Position numbers and translations under genes: made by a program. The notes under the pieces are model-generated. The model saw only the letters and a program-made list of their open reading frames with translations, did no database searches and was not told the origin of the DNA. A DNA stretch of 64,000 nucleotides from Zygnema cylindricum (Eukaryota > Streptophyta > Zygnematophyceae > Zygnematales > Zygnemataceae), in assembly GCA_037447655.1 (NCBI GenBank), contig JBBHKE010001834.1, positions 140,043 to 204,042 on the forward strand, given 5' to 3'. Positions 35,701 to 44,931 of the stretch are shown here, one piece after another (the stretch's first letter is position 1; each line of letters opens with the position of its first letter).

Positions 35701-38700
35701 GGTGTTGAAGAGAAAGGCAGACTAACATTAATCAGCTTTATTAAACCTATGAAAAACCCAGGTTAGGAGTTGAGTGTCTAAAACTATGAGAAATTACTTT
35801 AGTTTCAATATGTGCATATTGAAATGAAAGAATCAGAATCTACCTCCATCAGAAGATCCACCGCCTCTGGTTCCGCATTATGCTGCAAAAACACATACCC
35901 TTCCAGTCTGAGACACAAAATCCAGTTGCCAAAGTTCTCGGTTCTCCAGTAGTAAGGGCCAGTATAAATAGAAACATTCACTACTTTTAATTCCTGTACT
36001 TACCTGTCACATCAATTATACTTTGGCATAGAGTTAAGGCGATATGCATCGTGCCTAATTGCACCTGGTAAGGAAGCTCTTGGCCATGATTGAGATGACA
36101 GGTTTAATGGATGGTTTGCATAAACTTAAAACATGGTCATGGACTTTTGGAAAAGTGGCAAGTACAAATCTCGCCATGTAAAACACACACACAGACACAC
36201 ACACACACACATACACACACACACACATACACAACACACTAATAAAAGGCTTGGAGGCTTGGAAAAAGACAACTAAATATTCACCAAGGAATTAATCTTC
36301 TTTCCCTTCCTCCACATGATGTAAAGAATGTACTTCGTTGGACAAAAATTATCAATTAACAATTTAGGGCCCTGTTCTTATTATGTCATAAAATGTTGAC
36401 AGCACCAACTTAGAAGGCAGCTTGCTATCTGACAGGTTCTATGGGCTTTAAACTCCAACAGCAAAAGTCCAATAGTCCAGTAGTAAAGCTTCTGAAAGTA
36501 AAGAACAAACAAAATCTTACCTGTACATGAAAGGGAACAATCTGATTCACCAGTTCCATCAGGTCATCAACTAGCTTTTCGTCAACCTGTTTCACCATGA
36601 AAAGCAAACATATCCCTATTTATAGCTCCAAAAATAGCATGTAAGAATTGAAGCTACAGACATATCTGCGAATGCGTAAATAGCTCTGGCGACAATTTAC
36701 AACTTAACATATAAATGAAAGACTGTCATAAAGAGCTTTACCTGCCGTTGTTGATACTCCTGGCCAATCTCACCAGCTAAGTTCCTGAATACAATCCAAA
36801 AAAAATAAAGCATCGCAAGTTCAGGTGAAGAATTCAATAATAAGTTTGCCGCTTTTCCCACTCATTATATTTTTTTGAATGAGTAGAGCAGAGGCTTCTC
36901 TAACATGCACTCTATGTGTTACCCTGTCCCATGATTTTTCCAAAGAGTGAAATAGAGAGGTCAGGAGACAGAAAAAATGAGATTATGAATTTGATACTTC
37001 ACCTGACATATTCATGGCCCCATGAGCCTATGTCCCCAGCTGAACCTAGAAGGCGGTACTTCAAGCTCTCCTGCACAGCAAAGTAAAGGTGAATCTCAGA
37101 AAAAACATTAAATAAACAAAAGAGACCAAAATTCTGCGCAAAAACATACACAACAATCTTAGACCTAAAAAAATCCGTACCACCACATCAATGCCATGAA
37201 CCAGGAATGTCTGCTGTACAAGTTCACCCTCCAGAAAATCTATCAGACCCGTAATCATCAAAAAATCATCATCAAGTCCTTTACAGAAGACCACTCACTC
37301 GAGCACCATCCTCCGACATCGTCATAGCCAGCACAGATATTACATCTGCGAGATAAACCTGCCCCAACACAAAGCCCAAAGAAACTCTCAAGATATCTTC
37401 TGAAGGCATCTGACAAAATAACAAAAAGCAACAACAAAAATGTAAGGCGAGCAAAATCTTCATTCACCAACAAACTGACAGCAGTAACAGAAAATTGACA
37501 GGAATAATCACTAAGAATACAGAAAAAAACAGAGAGAAAACAACAAATAAATCCCACAAATGATCATAATCACAGCCCACTCAAGCACAAAAAAAGTAAA
37601 ATACCAGCATTAGGGCAAACTGACCTTATTATCTTCTGCAATAATGTCATAGGCTGCCTTCAATGTTTTATAGTGTGGACGCAAAAATTTCAAAGGCTTG
37701 GGAACAGAAGTCATGGAGCTAGTAGCAGTTCGGATTTCTTGCCTGTAAAAATCAAACTCCAACTCAGTCCTCTGTCGAACGAGTGATAAGAAAGTTAGCG
37801 ATAAAAGAATTTGCTAAAAAAAAAAGACGGATTTCTTGCCTTTAGACATCAGACTCCAATTCAGTCCTCTGCCAGATGTATAATATAAAAAATTGTTAAA
37901 AAAACCATGGGACATATTGTTATGCAGCCTGCCAAACTGTTCCAGAAAAATAAAACGTTATGACCAATTTTTATCTCAAAGGGAAAACTACAGCAGTAAA
38001 GACATTAAAAAAAGCTAAAGTCAGGCTAAATATATGCCCCTATTCACACTTCCAGAACCTATGTAAAGTCCAACATAAATTTTTAAAGTTGTCAAAAATA
38101 TCTCAGATACTCCTATACCTACTTCGGCTTAAAGACTGAATTTCGTAACCTTTATCACAGGAATTCACTCCAAGAGAGTATGGAATGTACAAGTATCGAA
38201 AGAAGTAATAAACATGGTACATATTTTCCTTACCTCATGTTTTCAAGTGCCAACTTCTGAACCCCTGGCTCAGGGTCTTGAACGCGTTCGACTAAAAGCT
38301 CTAAAGCTTCTTTTAACTGTATATCTTCATCAGACTGCAACAATTGCCCATAAAATCAAAAATTACATCAAGTCAAATGATGACTTGAAAGTGCAAATTC
38401 TTGATAGATGATAATTCATGATAGATGTCGTGTAGGAAAATACAAATGTCTCTGTGGTAAGTGTCAATACATATTACCGTTTTACTTCAATTGCAAAAAA
38501 AAACTAGAGAACTATTACCTGTTTCTGCATGTTCCAAACGGAGAAATTTGCGTCTCCCGGAAACTGACAAACAAGAAAGGAAAGTATACTCTGCCGTATA
38601 ACATCTAACCAAAATGTTAAAGAAAACACTTACGAGATCTTCTTCTTTCTTTTCATCTTTCTTCTTCTTATTCTCTTTCTTTACGTCCTTGACATTCCCT

Positions 38701-38780
38701 GCTGGTTTACTTGCAGGCTTCCCATCCTTGTCTTCTTCCATCTTCTCCACCTTTCCGTTTTCTTGAGGATCAGGAGCCAT
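24440..38780 (-). CDS. RPN1: 26S proteasome regulatory subunit RPN1 (PSMD2), 25 exons
   Basis: Largest non-ATPase subunit of the 19S base. It docks ubiquitin receptors and the deubiquitinase Ubp6/USP14 next to the ATPase ring. Exons in order: 38634-38780, 38234-38334, 37625-37742, 37299-37358, 37003-37070, 36742-36784, 36521-36586, 35844-35882, 35091-35173, 33979-34093, 33122-33193, 32837-32998, 32221-32328, 31816-31920, 31263-31403, 30957-31061, 29890-30108, 29236-29349, 28811-29029, 28051-28110, 27557-27670, 27159-27244, 26544-26652, 25738-25916, 24440-24524. Together they give 2718 nt, 905 codons plus TAG, close to the 891 of Arabidopsis. The N-terminus is Lys/Glu-rich (about 10-48). Proteasome/cyclosome repeats span roughly 400-780 ([41 protein letters not shown]). 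The end reads [20 protein letters not shown]. Introns are GT-AG except intron 10, which is GC-AG. The start ATG is in GCCATGGCT context. Confidence 0.96.
25541..25760. repeat. Degenerate tandem repeat covering the 5' splice site of RPN1 intron 24
   Basis: Three units of about 70-75 bp (roughly 25691-25760, 25618-25690, 25541-25617). The first contains the real end of exon 24 and its GTGAGT donor. The second keeps AAGCAAGTGAGTG on the minus strand, a decoy donor. The third is more diverged. Confidence 0.7.
26280..26352. repeat. CT/CA microsatellite in RPN1 intron 23
   Basis: CTCTCTCTCTCTC, CACACACA, a C10 run and further CTCTCT in succession. On the RPN1 sense strand this is purine-rich. Confidence 0.9.
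26652..26931. repeat. 70-bp tandem repeat at the 3' splice site of RPN1 intron 22
   Basis: Four units start at about 26652, 26722, 26792 and 26861 (periods 70, 70, 69). Each begins with ACTGCAG or a variant and ends with CTTTAGACTA-like sequence. The first ACTGCAG holds the authentic acceptor AG of exon 23. Confidence 0.8.
30085..30350. repeat. Tandem duplication of the exon 17 acceptor region in RPN1 intron 16
   Basis: 24 bases of exon 17 beginning AACTGGAGTTAAGAGCCC (30085-30108) plus the following CTGCAA acceptor recur at 30230-30255 with one change. The intronic tails end TTTTGTACTAG (30227) and GTTGAGCTAG (30350). Confidence 0.8.
32717..32775. repeat. GA microsatellite in RPN1 intron 12
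   Basis: A run of GAGAGAGA on the plus strand, pyrimidine on the RPN1 sense strand, close downstream of the exon 12 donor. Confidence 0.95.
34140..34400. repeat. Degenerate tandem repeat (about 46 bp) in RPN1 intron 9
   Basis: TAAGTTCATGATGCCCTAAG-like units start near 34232, 34278, 34322 and 34368. Confidence 0.65.
36182..36235. repeat. CA microsatellite in RPN1 intron 7
   Basis: ACACACAC run with a few GA and TA interruptions, in the intron between exons 7 and 8. Confidence 0.9.
37731..37915. repeat. 97-bp tandem duplication at the 3' splice site of RPN1 intron 2
   Basis: CGGATTTCTTGCC, which spans the exon 3 start and acceptor (37731), recurs at 37828 with the acceptor copy CTTTAG. The following CAGTCCTCTG tracts also match. 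Confidence 0.8.
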
Positions 38781-39804
38781 GGCTAGTTTTTCGAAACCTA
38801 GCTAATGAGAAAACTTTACTGAGTTTTAAGACTCCTCAGAAGAAATTTCCAGGTATGTCCAACAATCAGCCTCTGGCAACGTTATCTGTAAAAGACAAAG
38901 AATTTAAACATAAAAAACACGAAAAACCACTGATTTCCACAATATGATTCGTAAAAAAGTGGAATCTACCGGATATTATATGCACAGATAATCTGAAACA
39001 CGACACGCCAATAATGATACACAAGTAAAGGCAAGAGAGTTAACAAACACAAAATTGACCTGCTTTGTGCCCTTTTGACACAAATGGCTGTTGTCTATAC
39101 CTTTGTAGTTCAAACTGCAAATTTGAGAGAAACAATCAATAAAGAAAATTAAAACAACCGAACAAACACCCCGTACAAGGCAAACATGGAAATAGTGTTT
39201 CATCATGGGAAATTTCCACACATTTTGCAAGCTCCGCACTGAATCTCCGCACTGTTTCGTCCATACTTATTGTAATAGCGCAAAAAATATTTTGGTCATT
39301 CCATCTTATACCCGTACTGTACAGGCATCCGGTTATAATACGCGTATTACGGGGTTACTGGAGTACTTTTTGCGCACATTAAAACTGTTTCGTCTCGTAC
39401 CGTACCGTAGAACCAATCAACCAGAGCCAGAACTTCGGCCAGGACGTTACAGTACATTATAGTACAGTACCGAGCAGTACAGTACTGTACCTTGATATTT
39501 CAATTCTGCAATAATACAAAGCCTGCCCATATCCACGTGGCCCTATAAATAGCCGACAAGTGGAACACCGTATCTTAAACATTTGTGACGTACAATACCC
39601 AAAAAAAAAATGAACAGAGACGCTAACATTTTCACGCTAAATTAGGGTTTGCAAATTAGGTTTTTTTCTTCACCCTCTCAAGTCTCAACTTCTAACATTT
39701 AGGTTGACTTTTACCAACAACCATATGCCACGTGACGCCCACTCCTGAAGATTGCCCAGGTAGTCCATGGCGTCTCGGGCTCTTTGAGGCGCTTGCACGG
39801 TGAT
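38781..39804. promoter_or_regulatory. Divergent intergenic region between RPN1 and the SGNH gene
   Basis: About 1 kb between two start codons on opposite strands. It contains an 11-fold GTAC cluster (39312-39490), a CCAAT sequence (about 39413), CACGTG G-boxes at 39534-39539 and 39729-39734, and a TATAAATA box (39544-39551) oriented for the plus-strand gene. 5' UTRs of both genes must lie here. No further gene was found; a short open stretch at 38976-39239 has no features. Confidence 0.6.
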
Positions 39805-42800
39805 ATGGCGACTCCATTTCTCGTTCGTCACAAGTTAAGGCTTTCCTCTTGTCGTTTAACTTACGGATTCATTCTCGTCTTGCTGCTTGGTCTCTTCCTT
39901 CACGGCAGCTACTTTAGTCAGTCCTCGCACGTGCAGGAGGATAAAACCCGTGGCGTTAGTAGGTCTTTTTTTACACGGCTTAGAAAAGTATCATGGAGCC
40001 CTCTGCATGGAATGATGCGTGGCAACACCGGGGAGGCTGATGATTTGGCCGGAAATTACAACTTCAAGAGCGAATCAGAAGCAAGGAAGAGTCGAGAACT
40101 TCTGGTTAATTGGCATCCTTCCGTACCATCTATTCTTCTAAGAAAAGCTGTTGCTTATGAAGGAGATCTTCTTCGAATGGATAAATTTCTATACAAGGTG
40201 CTGGAGTGTTGGCCATGAACGTTTGTTAAGTAACATATATGGAAAAAAAAGGATCAACAGGGTTTCAATTTGAATTCCTTCTCTAGGGCTGCTGTTTCTT
40301 CATTGTTGATCAATCTGCTCACAAAATGCTTAAAAAAAAACTCGCAAGTTGACGATAAATTCCAAATACTTCTTCTTCAGTTTCTCTCCTTCCCTCCATG
40401 TGCTTCTCCCTCGTTCCCTTCTCCCCCTTGCCCTCTCCCTTGCCCTCTCCCTCGTCTCCTCGTCGCCTTCCTTCTCCCTCTCCCTCCGCCTCTCCCCTCT
40501 CCCTCTCCCTTTCCCTCTCCCCCTCCCCTCCCCCTCCAATTGTCGTGAGATCTAGGGGAATAGAGAAGTGTTGATAAATATTGAACATTTTAGTTTTTTT
40601 TTTTTTTTGGCAAAGGTATCAGGTGGCAGTGGAGAGGAAGCCAGTGACTGTTTTGGCAATGGGTAGCAGTTGTACTTCGGAACTTGCTGGAAGAAAAGGC
40701 CCTCAATTGAAATTGTTAAACCTTGAAGCTCACGAGTTTGAGAGGTATATTTGTCTGTCTGAACTCTGTTTTGATTTAGGCTTTGTTCTTGTGAACGTCT
40801 TTTTGACTCTATGTTTACATTGTTGTCAGTATTGCTTAGCAATTCTATCCTTTCTTAAACCAATCTGTTTGTTGAATTTGAGGCGTTTTACTTGGTTTGA
40901 GATAGCACTTGAAATGCATGAATTGGATGGACTAATTTTGTGGAGGTTCTGCCTCTATTGTATCAGCAGCTTCTGTTTACATCCTCATGGAGAGTAAGCC
41001 CAATGTTCATGTCTCAGAAGCAGTCGGATGTTGGCCATTCCTATCTCTTTTTATACGATAGTTTGTCTTATTGTGTCAATTTTCGTATATATGGAAGGAA
41101 TGAATATATAGCTTCTTACAATTTTATTTTCGCCTTCTTTGTCTCTCCAATGATCACCATTGTTTATGCATGTGTTTGTAAAAAAGGAATTTCGTGCAAA
41201 ATCGTATGTATTATTTTTTCTCCATCAGACTACACAAGCTGCAGATTCTTTTGCTTTAGAACATCAGGTTTTATACCATGTTCGTAACAATTAAATTCTC
41301 ATCAATTCATCAGTGACAGAGCTTGTAACCTACCAACGATTTTGCTTAGAAGGACAAGGATGCTCATCTTGCCTCATCTTGGTGCACTTTTGAAAAAACT
41401 CAGTGGAAGTAAGTCTTAAACAGTCCTACACCGTTGCATGCCTTTCTTCTCCTTGCATCTTCCGGTTTCTTTCCCACTTAGGCTTTTCTGACTCTTTAGA
41501 CTTGCCTGTTGTCCCTCCCAGGGTTGTGAATGCCGATGGTTGGCTGAGTTCTGCGTTAGATACTTTGGTACGAGCATATCCCCCTCAAGAACCAAAAAGG
41601 TGGACCAATAAGAGCACCTCTGTCATTGTGGAGGAACCCTATTGGCTCCTCAACCTCGGTATTGGAGGCGTAGGTCCTGCCTCGTGGGCTGGTTGCCTAG
41701 GGTACAGTCTCCAATCTAATACCCATTATTTTAAACCAGGTGAAAATTCCTAAAAGTGACCGATACATGCAGCATCTATGCATTACAGTCCTCACTGTAA
41801 TTTGCATGAAATTTGCAACTTAAAATCCTTTTAATTCCACACTATTTAGGAATACATATCAAGTGCTGCCTGTGCAATTTTGGCTCGTTCTATCTGGTTT
41901 TCCCTATAATGGGGTCACTACAGACAAGTAACTTAATTTGGCTTTGTCTGAAACAAGTCTGGCCTGCTGTAATTGTTATAAATTTGTCGTCCTCATTTCC
42001 CCCCTTGTCCTTTTCTGCGCTTTGGGTGAATGTTTTTGTTGCAGTCATACATTTTTTGGGATGCTGCCCAAAGCGGTGGATCTGGTGGTGGTGGAATGGT
42101 CCTTAGCAGATAACAATGATCACTTTCTAGAAAATCTTGATACTGTGCTTCAGTATATTTTTCAAATGTGGGATCCACCTCCAGCTGTTCTTTTTGTCAA
42201 TTTCTTCTTTTGGTGTCGGGGTAACCGTTGGTGTGGTGGAGGATCAGTGGTGAGAGTCAACCTTTTGAACCTTTTTCACCCCCTTTTTCTTTAAGAGCAG
42301 AGTCACTTTCCATGTCATTAACTGCCTGCTAAATGCTTCCATTTTCTGCTTTCGCGTTAGAATCGAATGAATGGGGACAGGAGAGGCTGATTTTTAGGGT
42401 GTGTCTTCCAGGTGGACCCACTGAATGGGAAGGAGAGATTGGGGAAGGAAGAACAACAAGCCTTGAGTTGGGACAACATTGGAGTTTTCAGTTTTCACTC
42501 TGGGCCAGGAAAAGGAGGAGGACGTGTATCAGAAGACAATATCACAGTTTTGGCTCAATATTATGGCTTACCATCCATTTCTATGAGAAATGCTTTTTTT
42601 ACATTAGCAGCACAAGGAGTGAGTTCTTGAATATCTCAAAAGATGGTTTGTGGTTTGGCACAAAAGATTGAGAAGTTCTGCGTCTCTCTATTCTCATCGT
42701 CAATATTTTAATACCTTTACACTCGCGTAAGAAACATGAATTGATGTTCAGAAGAAAGTTTTTGGACAAATTCTCCCTACCTCCCTCCCTCCCTCCCCCC

Positions 42801-44931
42801 CTCCCTCCCTCCCTCCCTCCCTCTTCTGGAAGACTAACAAACATTTTTGTCTTATGGAATCAGCGAGAAGGCTACCTTCTTCATGACCAAATCGAAAAAA
42901 ACGATATGGGTTTGCATCCCAGTCCAGAACAGGCAAAACGACGATATGCAGATGTCCTTATACACTTCTTCCGCCATACTCTCTCGGGTATGACGGAACG
43001 GAGAACAGACATAGAAAGTCAAGCTGCAGGGGACATTGAAAAATTCCTTCTTGTTGTACCGCCTCCATTTTTCTCACGATGGAATCCAGAGGCTTATGGG
43101 CGCAACAGGGCTCAGACAAAACACTGCTACACATATGAGACAAAATTGGGACTGACCCCACCAATCAGAAGAGCGGAAGGTTTCAATTTCACAAAAGACC
43201 CAGATTCAAAATATCCTAAACCAGGTTTCGGAACCTGGTCCGAAGGTGTGTCACCATATCTCCTGCTTTGGGACCATTGGGAAGGAAGGGAGGCAGATAA
43301 AGAGTTTCCTTTAAAAGGGAGAATGATTGCTGGTCTTGAGTGTATGTGATAAGTTTGAAATTCTTGGTCTGATCGGCTGGTGATGGGCGGGAATGTAAAG
43401 AGGTCATTTGTACAGGTTAATTATTATTCTACTCAATTGTGTTTATTAATCCAATTTAATTCAGTAACTCAAGTCCGTAATTTGTGAACTTCCAATTGTG
43501 TGAATAATTCATCTTGCACTTCACTTTGACCCAGATTTTGATCTACAGTAATCCAATATAGAACACCTATGACATATTCCAAGTGTTGCGTGTCAGTAGC
43601 TTCTTACCGATTATCGATATGAACATATTTTTGACTTACCGATAATCGATATGTTGGTTTGATATATTGTTTAGAAAACTATTGCGATATGTCGCTGATA
43701 TATTGATCCGATATACAGATAAATCATATCCCGTTACTTGACCCTTTTCTTTAAAAAAATTCAAGGGTTTCATAGGTTTATATTTTTATGCACTCCTTCT
43801 CCTTCTACGTTGCTTCGCAAATTTGTGTTGTGTCGCCACAGATCGTGGCGACGCACTGTGATTGACGCACAAAAATTCTGACGTCATCTAAGCTTCAATT
43901 GGGATTTTCTGTTGTTATATTCATGTTAAGTGAGGCACATTTGTGGTCAGATTTGTTTCAAGTGGCATTTGTAGTTTGCTTTCATTGGCCATATCCCATT
44001 TCAATTATGCAAAGGTGCAAAAAAAAATGAAAATTGTATCGTATATCCTATCCACAAAAAGGTGGATAGGATAACACACGGAATCGCCATAGAATTACTG
44101 TATTTTCATGTAAAGTTTGCGTTGGATTGCGTGATGCAAACCTGCAACACTATATATAGTATATTCTATGTAGTGTTATACCATATTACTCCCCCTTCCT
44201 CCCCCCTCTCCCTTCCCCCCCTCCCCCTCCCCTTCCCCCTCCACCTCCCCCTCCCCCTCCCCCTCCACTTCCCCCTCCCCCTCCCCCTCCCCATCCCCCT
44301 TCCCCTCCCCCTCCCATCCCCCTCCCCCTCCCCCCCCCCCCTCCCCCTCCCCCTCCCCCTCCCCCCCCTCCCCCTCCCCCTCCCCCCCCTCCCCCTCCCC
44401 CTCCCCCCCTCCCCCTCCCCCTCCCCCCCTCCCCCCTCCCCCCCCCTCTCCCCCTCCCCCTCCCCTTCCACCCCTCCCTCCCTCCTTGGATTTATGAGAT
44501 TCGGAGTTGTATCTTAAAGAGGAGGTATTGATGGTGTGAATGCAGGGAGCGTGGTGGAGTTTGTTCTCGACACGACTCCCACTAGTAAAATGGTTCATTT
44601 TGAATCCTCGGAGATTTCTTCGTCGGCTCAAGCCATGGTGGAACTTCGTTATCTTGTAAGCTATGAACGTATGGGTGGTGTGCACTTATCTTGTATAGAG
44701 GGGTGTGAATGTAAAGATGTCCAAATAGAAGCCACTATAGTTCATCATTGGTCGATTGTAGAGTCGACAATTATTTATGTTACTCAAAGCAAAAATTGCG
44801 TTATTAGACTTGTTAGTACAAAAAGTGAACAAGGCTCGAAGTTTAAGCTTCTAAGCATCGCAACAATGTTTAGACCGAAACTAGAAAGCAAAGAAATTGG
44901 GAATATGGGAAGGCTAAGACGCGTTGCCTAA
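39805..44931 (+). CDS. Membrane-anchored SGNH-hydrolase-like protein, about 9 exons
   Basis: A single N-terminal hydrophobic segment (LTYGFILVLLLGLFL, residues 18-33) after a basic stretch suggests a type II Golgi/ER anchor. Exons: 39805-40197, 40623-40744, one ending 40993 (start unresolved), 41350-41408, 41522-41701, 42045-42249, 42412-42618, 42864-43341, 44546-44931; from 41350 on, all phases agree. SGNH-type blocks are visible: VLAMGSSC (nucleophile region, residues 141-148), NLGIGGVGP, LVVVEWSLAD, YYGLPSISMRN, and DMGLHPSPEQAKRRYAD (Asp/His block). A C-terminal beta-rich domain follows (YLVSYERMGGVHLSC). This arrangement recalls Cap64-like and algal/plant SGNH proteins of polysaccharide modification. 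The substrate is unknown. The exon 2-3 junction is uncertain, and a small exon may be missing before 44546. Confidence 0.8.
40390..40548 (+). repeat. Pyrimidine-rich tract in intron 1 of the SGNH gene
   Basis: About 160 bases of CCCTCT/CCTTCT with almost no purines on the sense strand. Confidence 0.9.
42771..42832 (+). repeat. CCCT microsatellite in intron 7 of the SGNH gene
   Basis: CTCCCTCCCTCC repeats just upstream of the exon 8 acceptor at 42863. Confidence 0.9.
43585..43740. mobile_element. Possible hAT-like fragment in intron 8 of the SGNH gene
   Basis: AGTGTTGCGTGTCAGTA followed by ACCGATTATCGATATG and ACCGATAATCGATATG resembles the TTATCG-rich ends of the elements at 22401 and 53758. 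Neither terminus is intact. Confidence 0.4.
44189..44486 (+). repeat. Roughly 300-bp CCCCTC pyrimidine tract in intron 8 of the SGNH gene
   Basis: Almost only C and T, with four or five A interruptions, ending about 60 bases before the exon 9 acceptor. Long open frames through it, encoding Pro/Leu/Ser on one strand and Gly/Glu/Arg on the other, are artefacts of the repeat. Confidence 0.95.

Noticed and set aside
40940-40993. Firm 5' boundary for exon 3 of the SGNH gene
   Set aside because: The frame LPLLYQQLLFTSSW joins exon 4 correctly, but no AG acceptor gives the phase left by exon 2 as drawn. I left the junction open.
44062-44685. Long proline-rich (plus) and glycine-rich (minus) ORFs
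   Set aside because: They are read-through of a C/T repeat inside an intron of the SGNH gene and have no sequence outside the repeat that suggests a protein.
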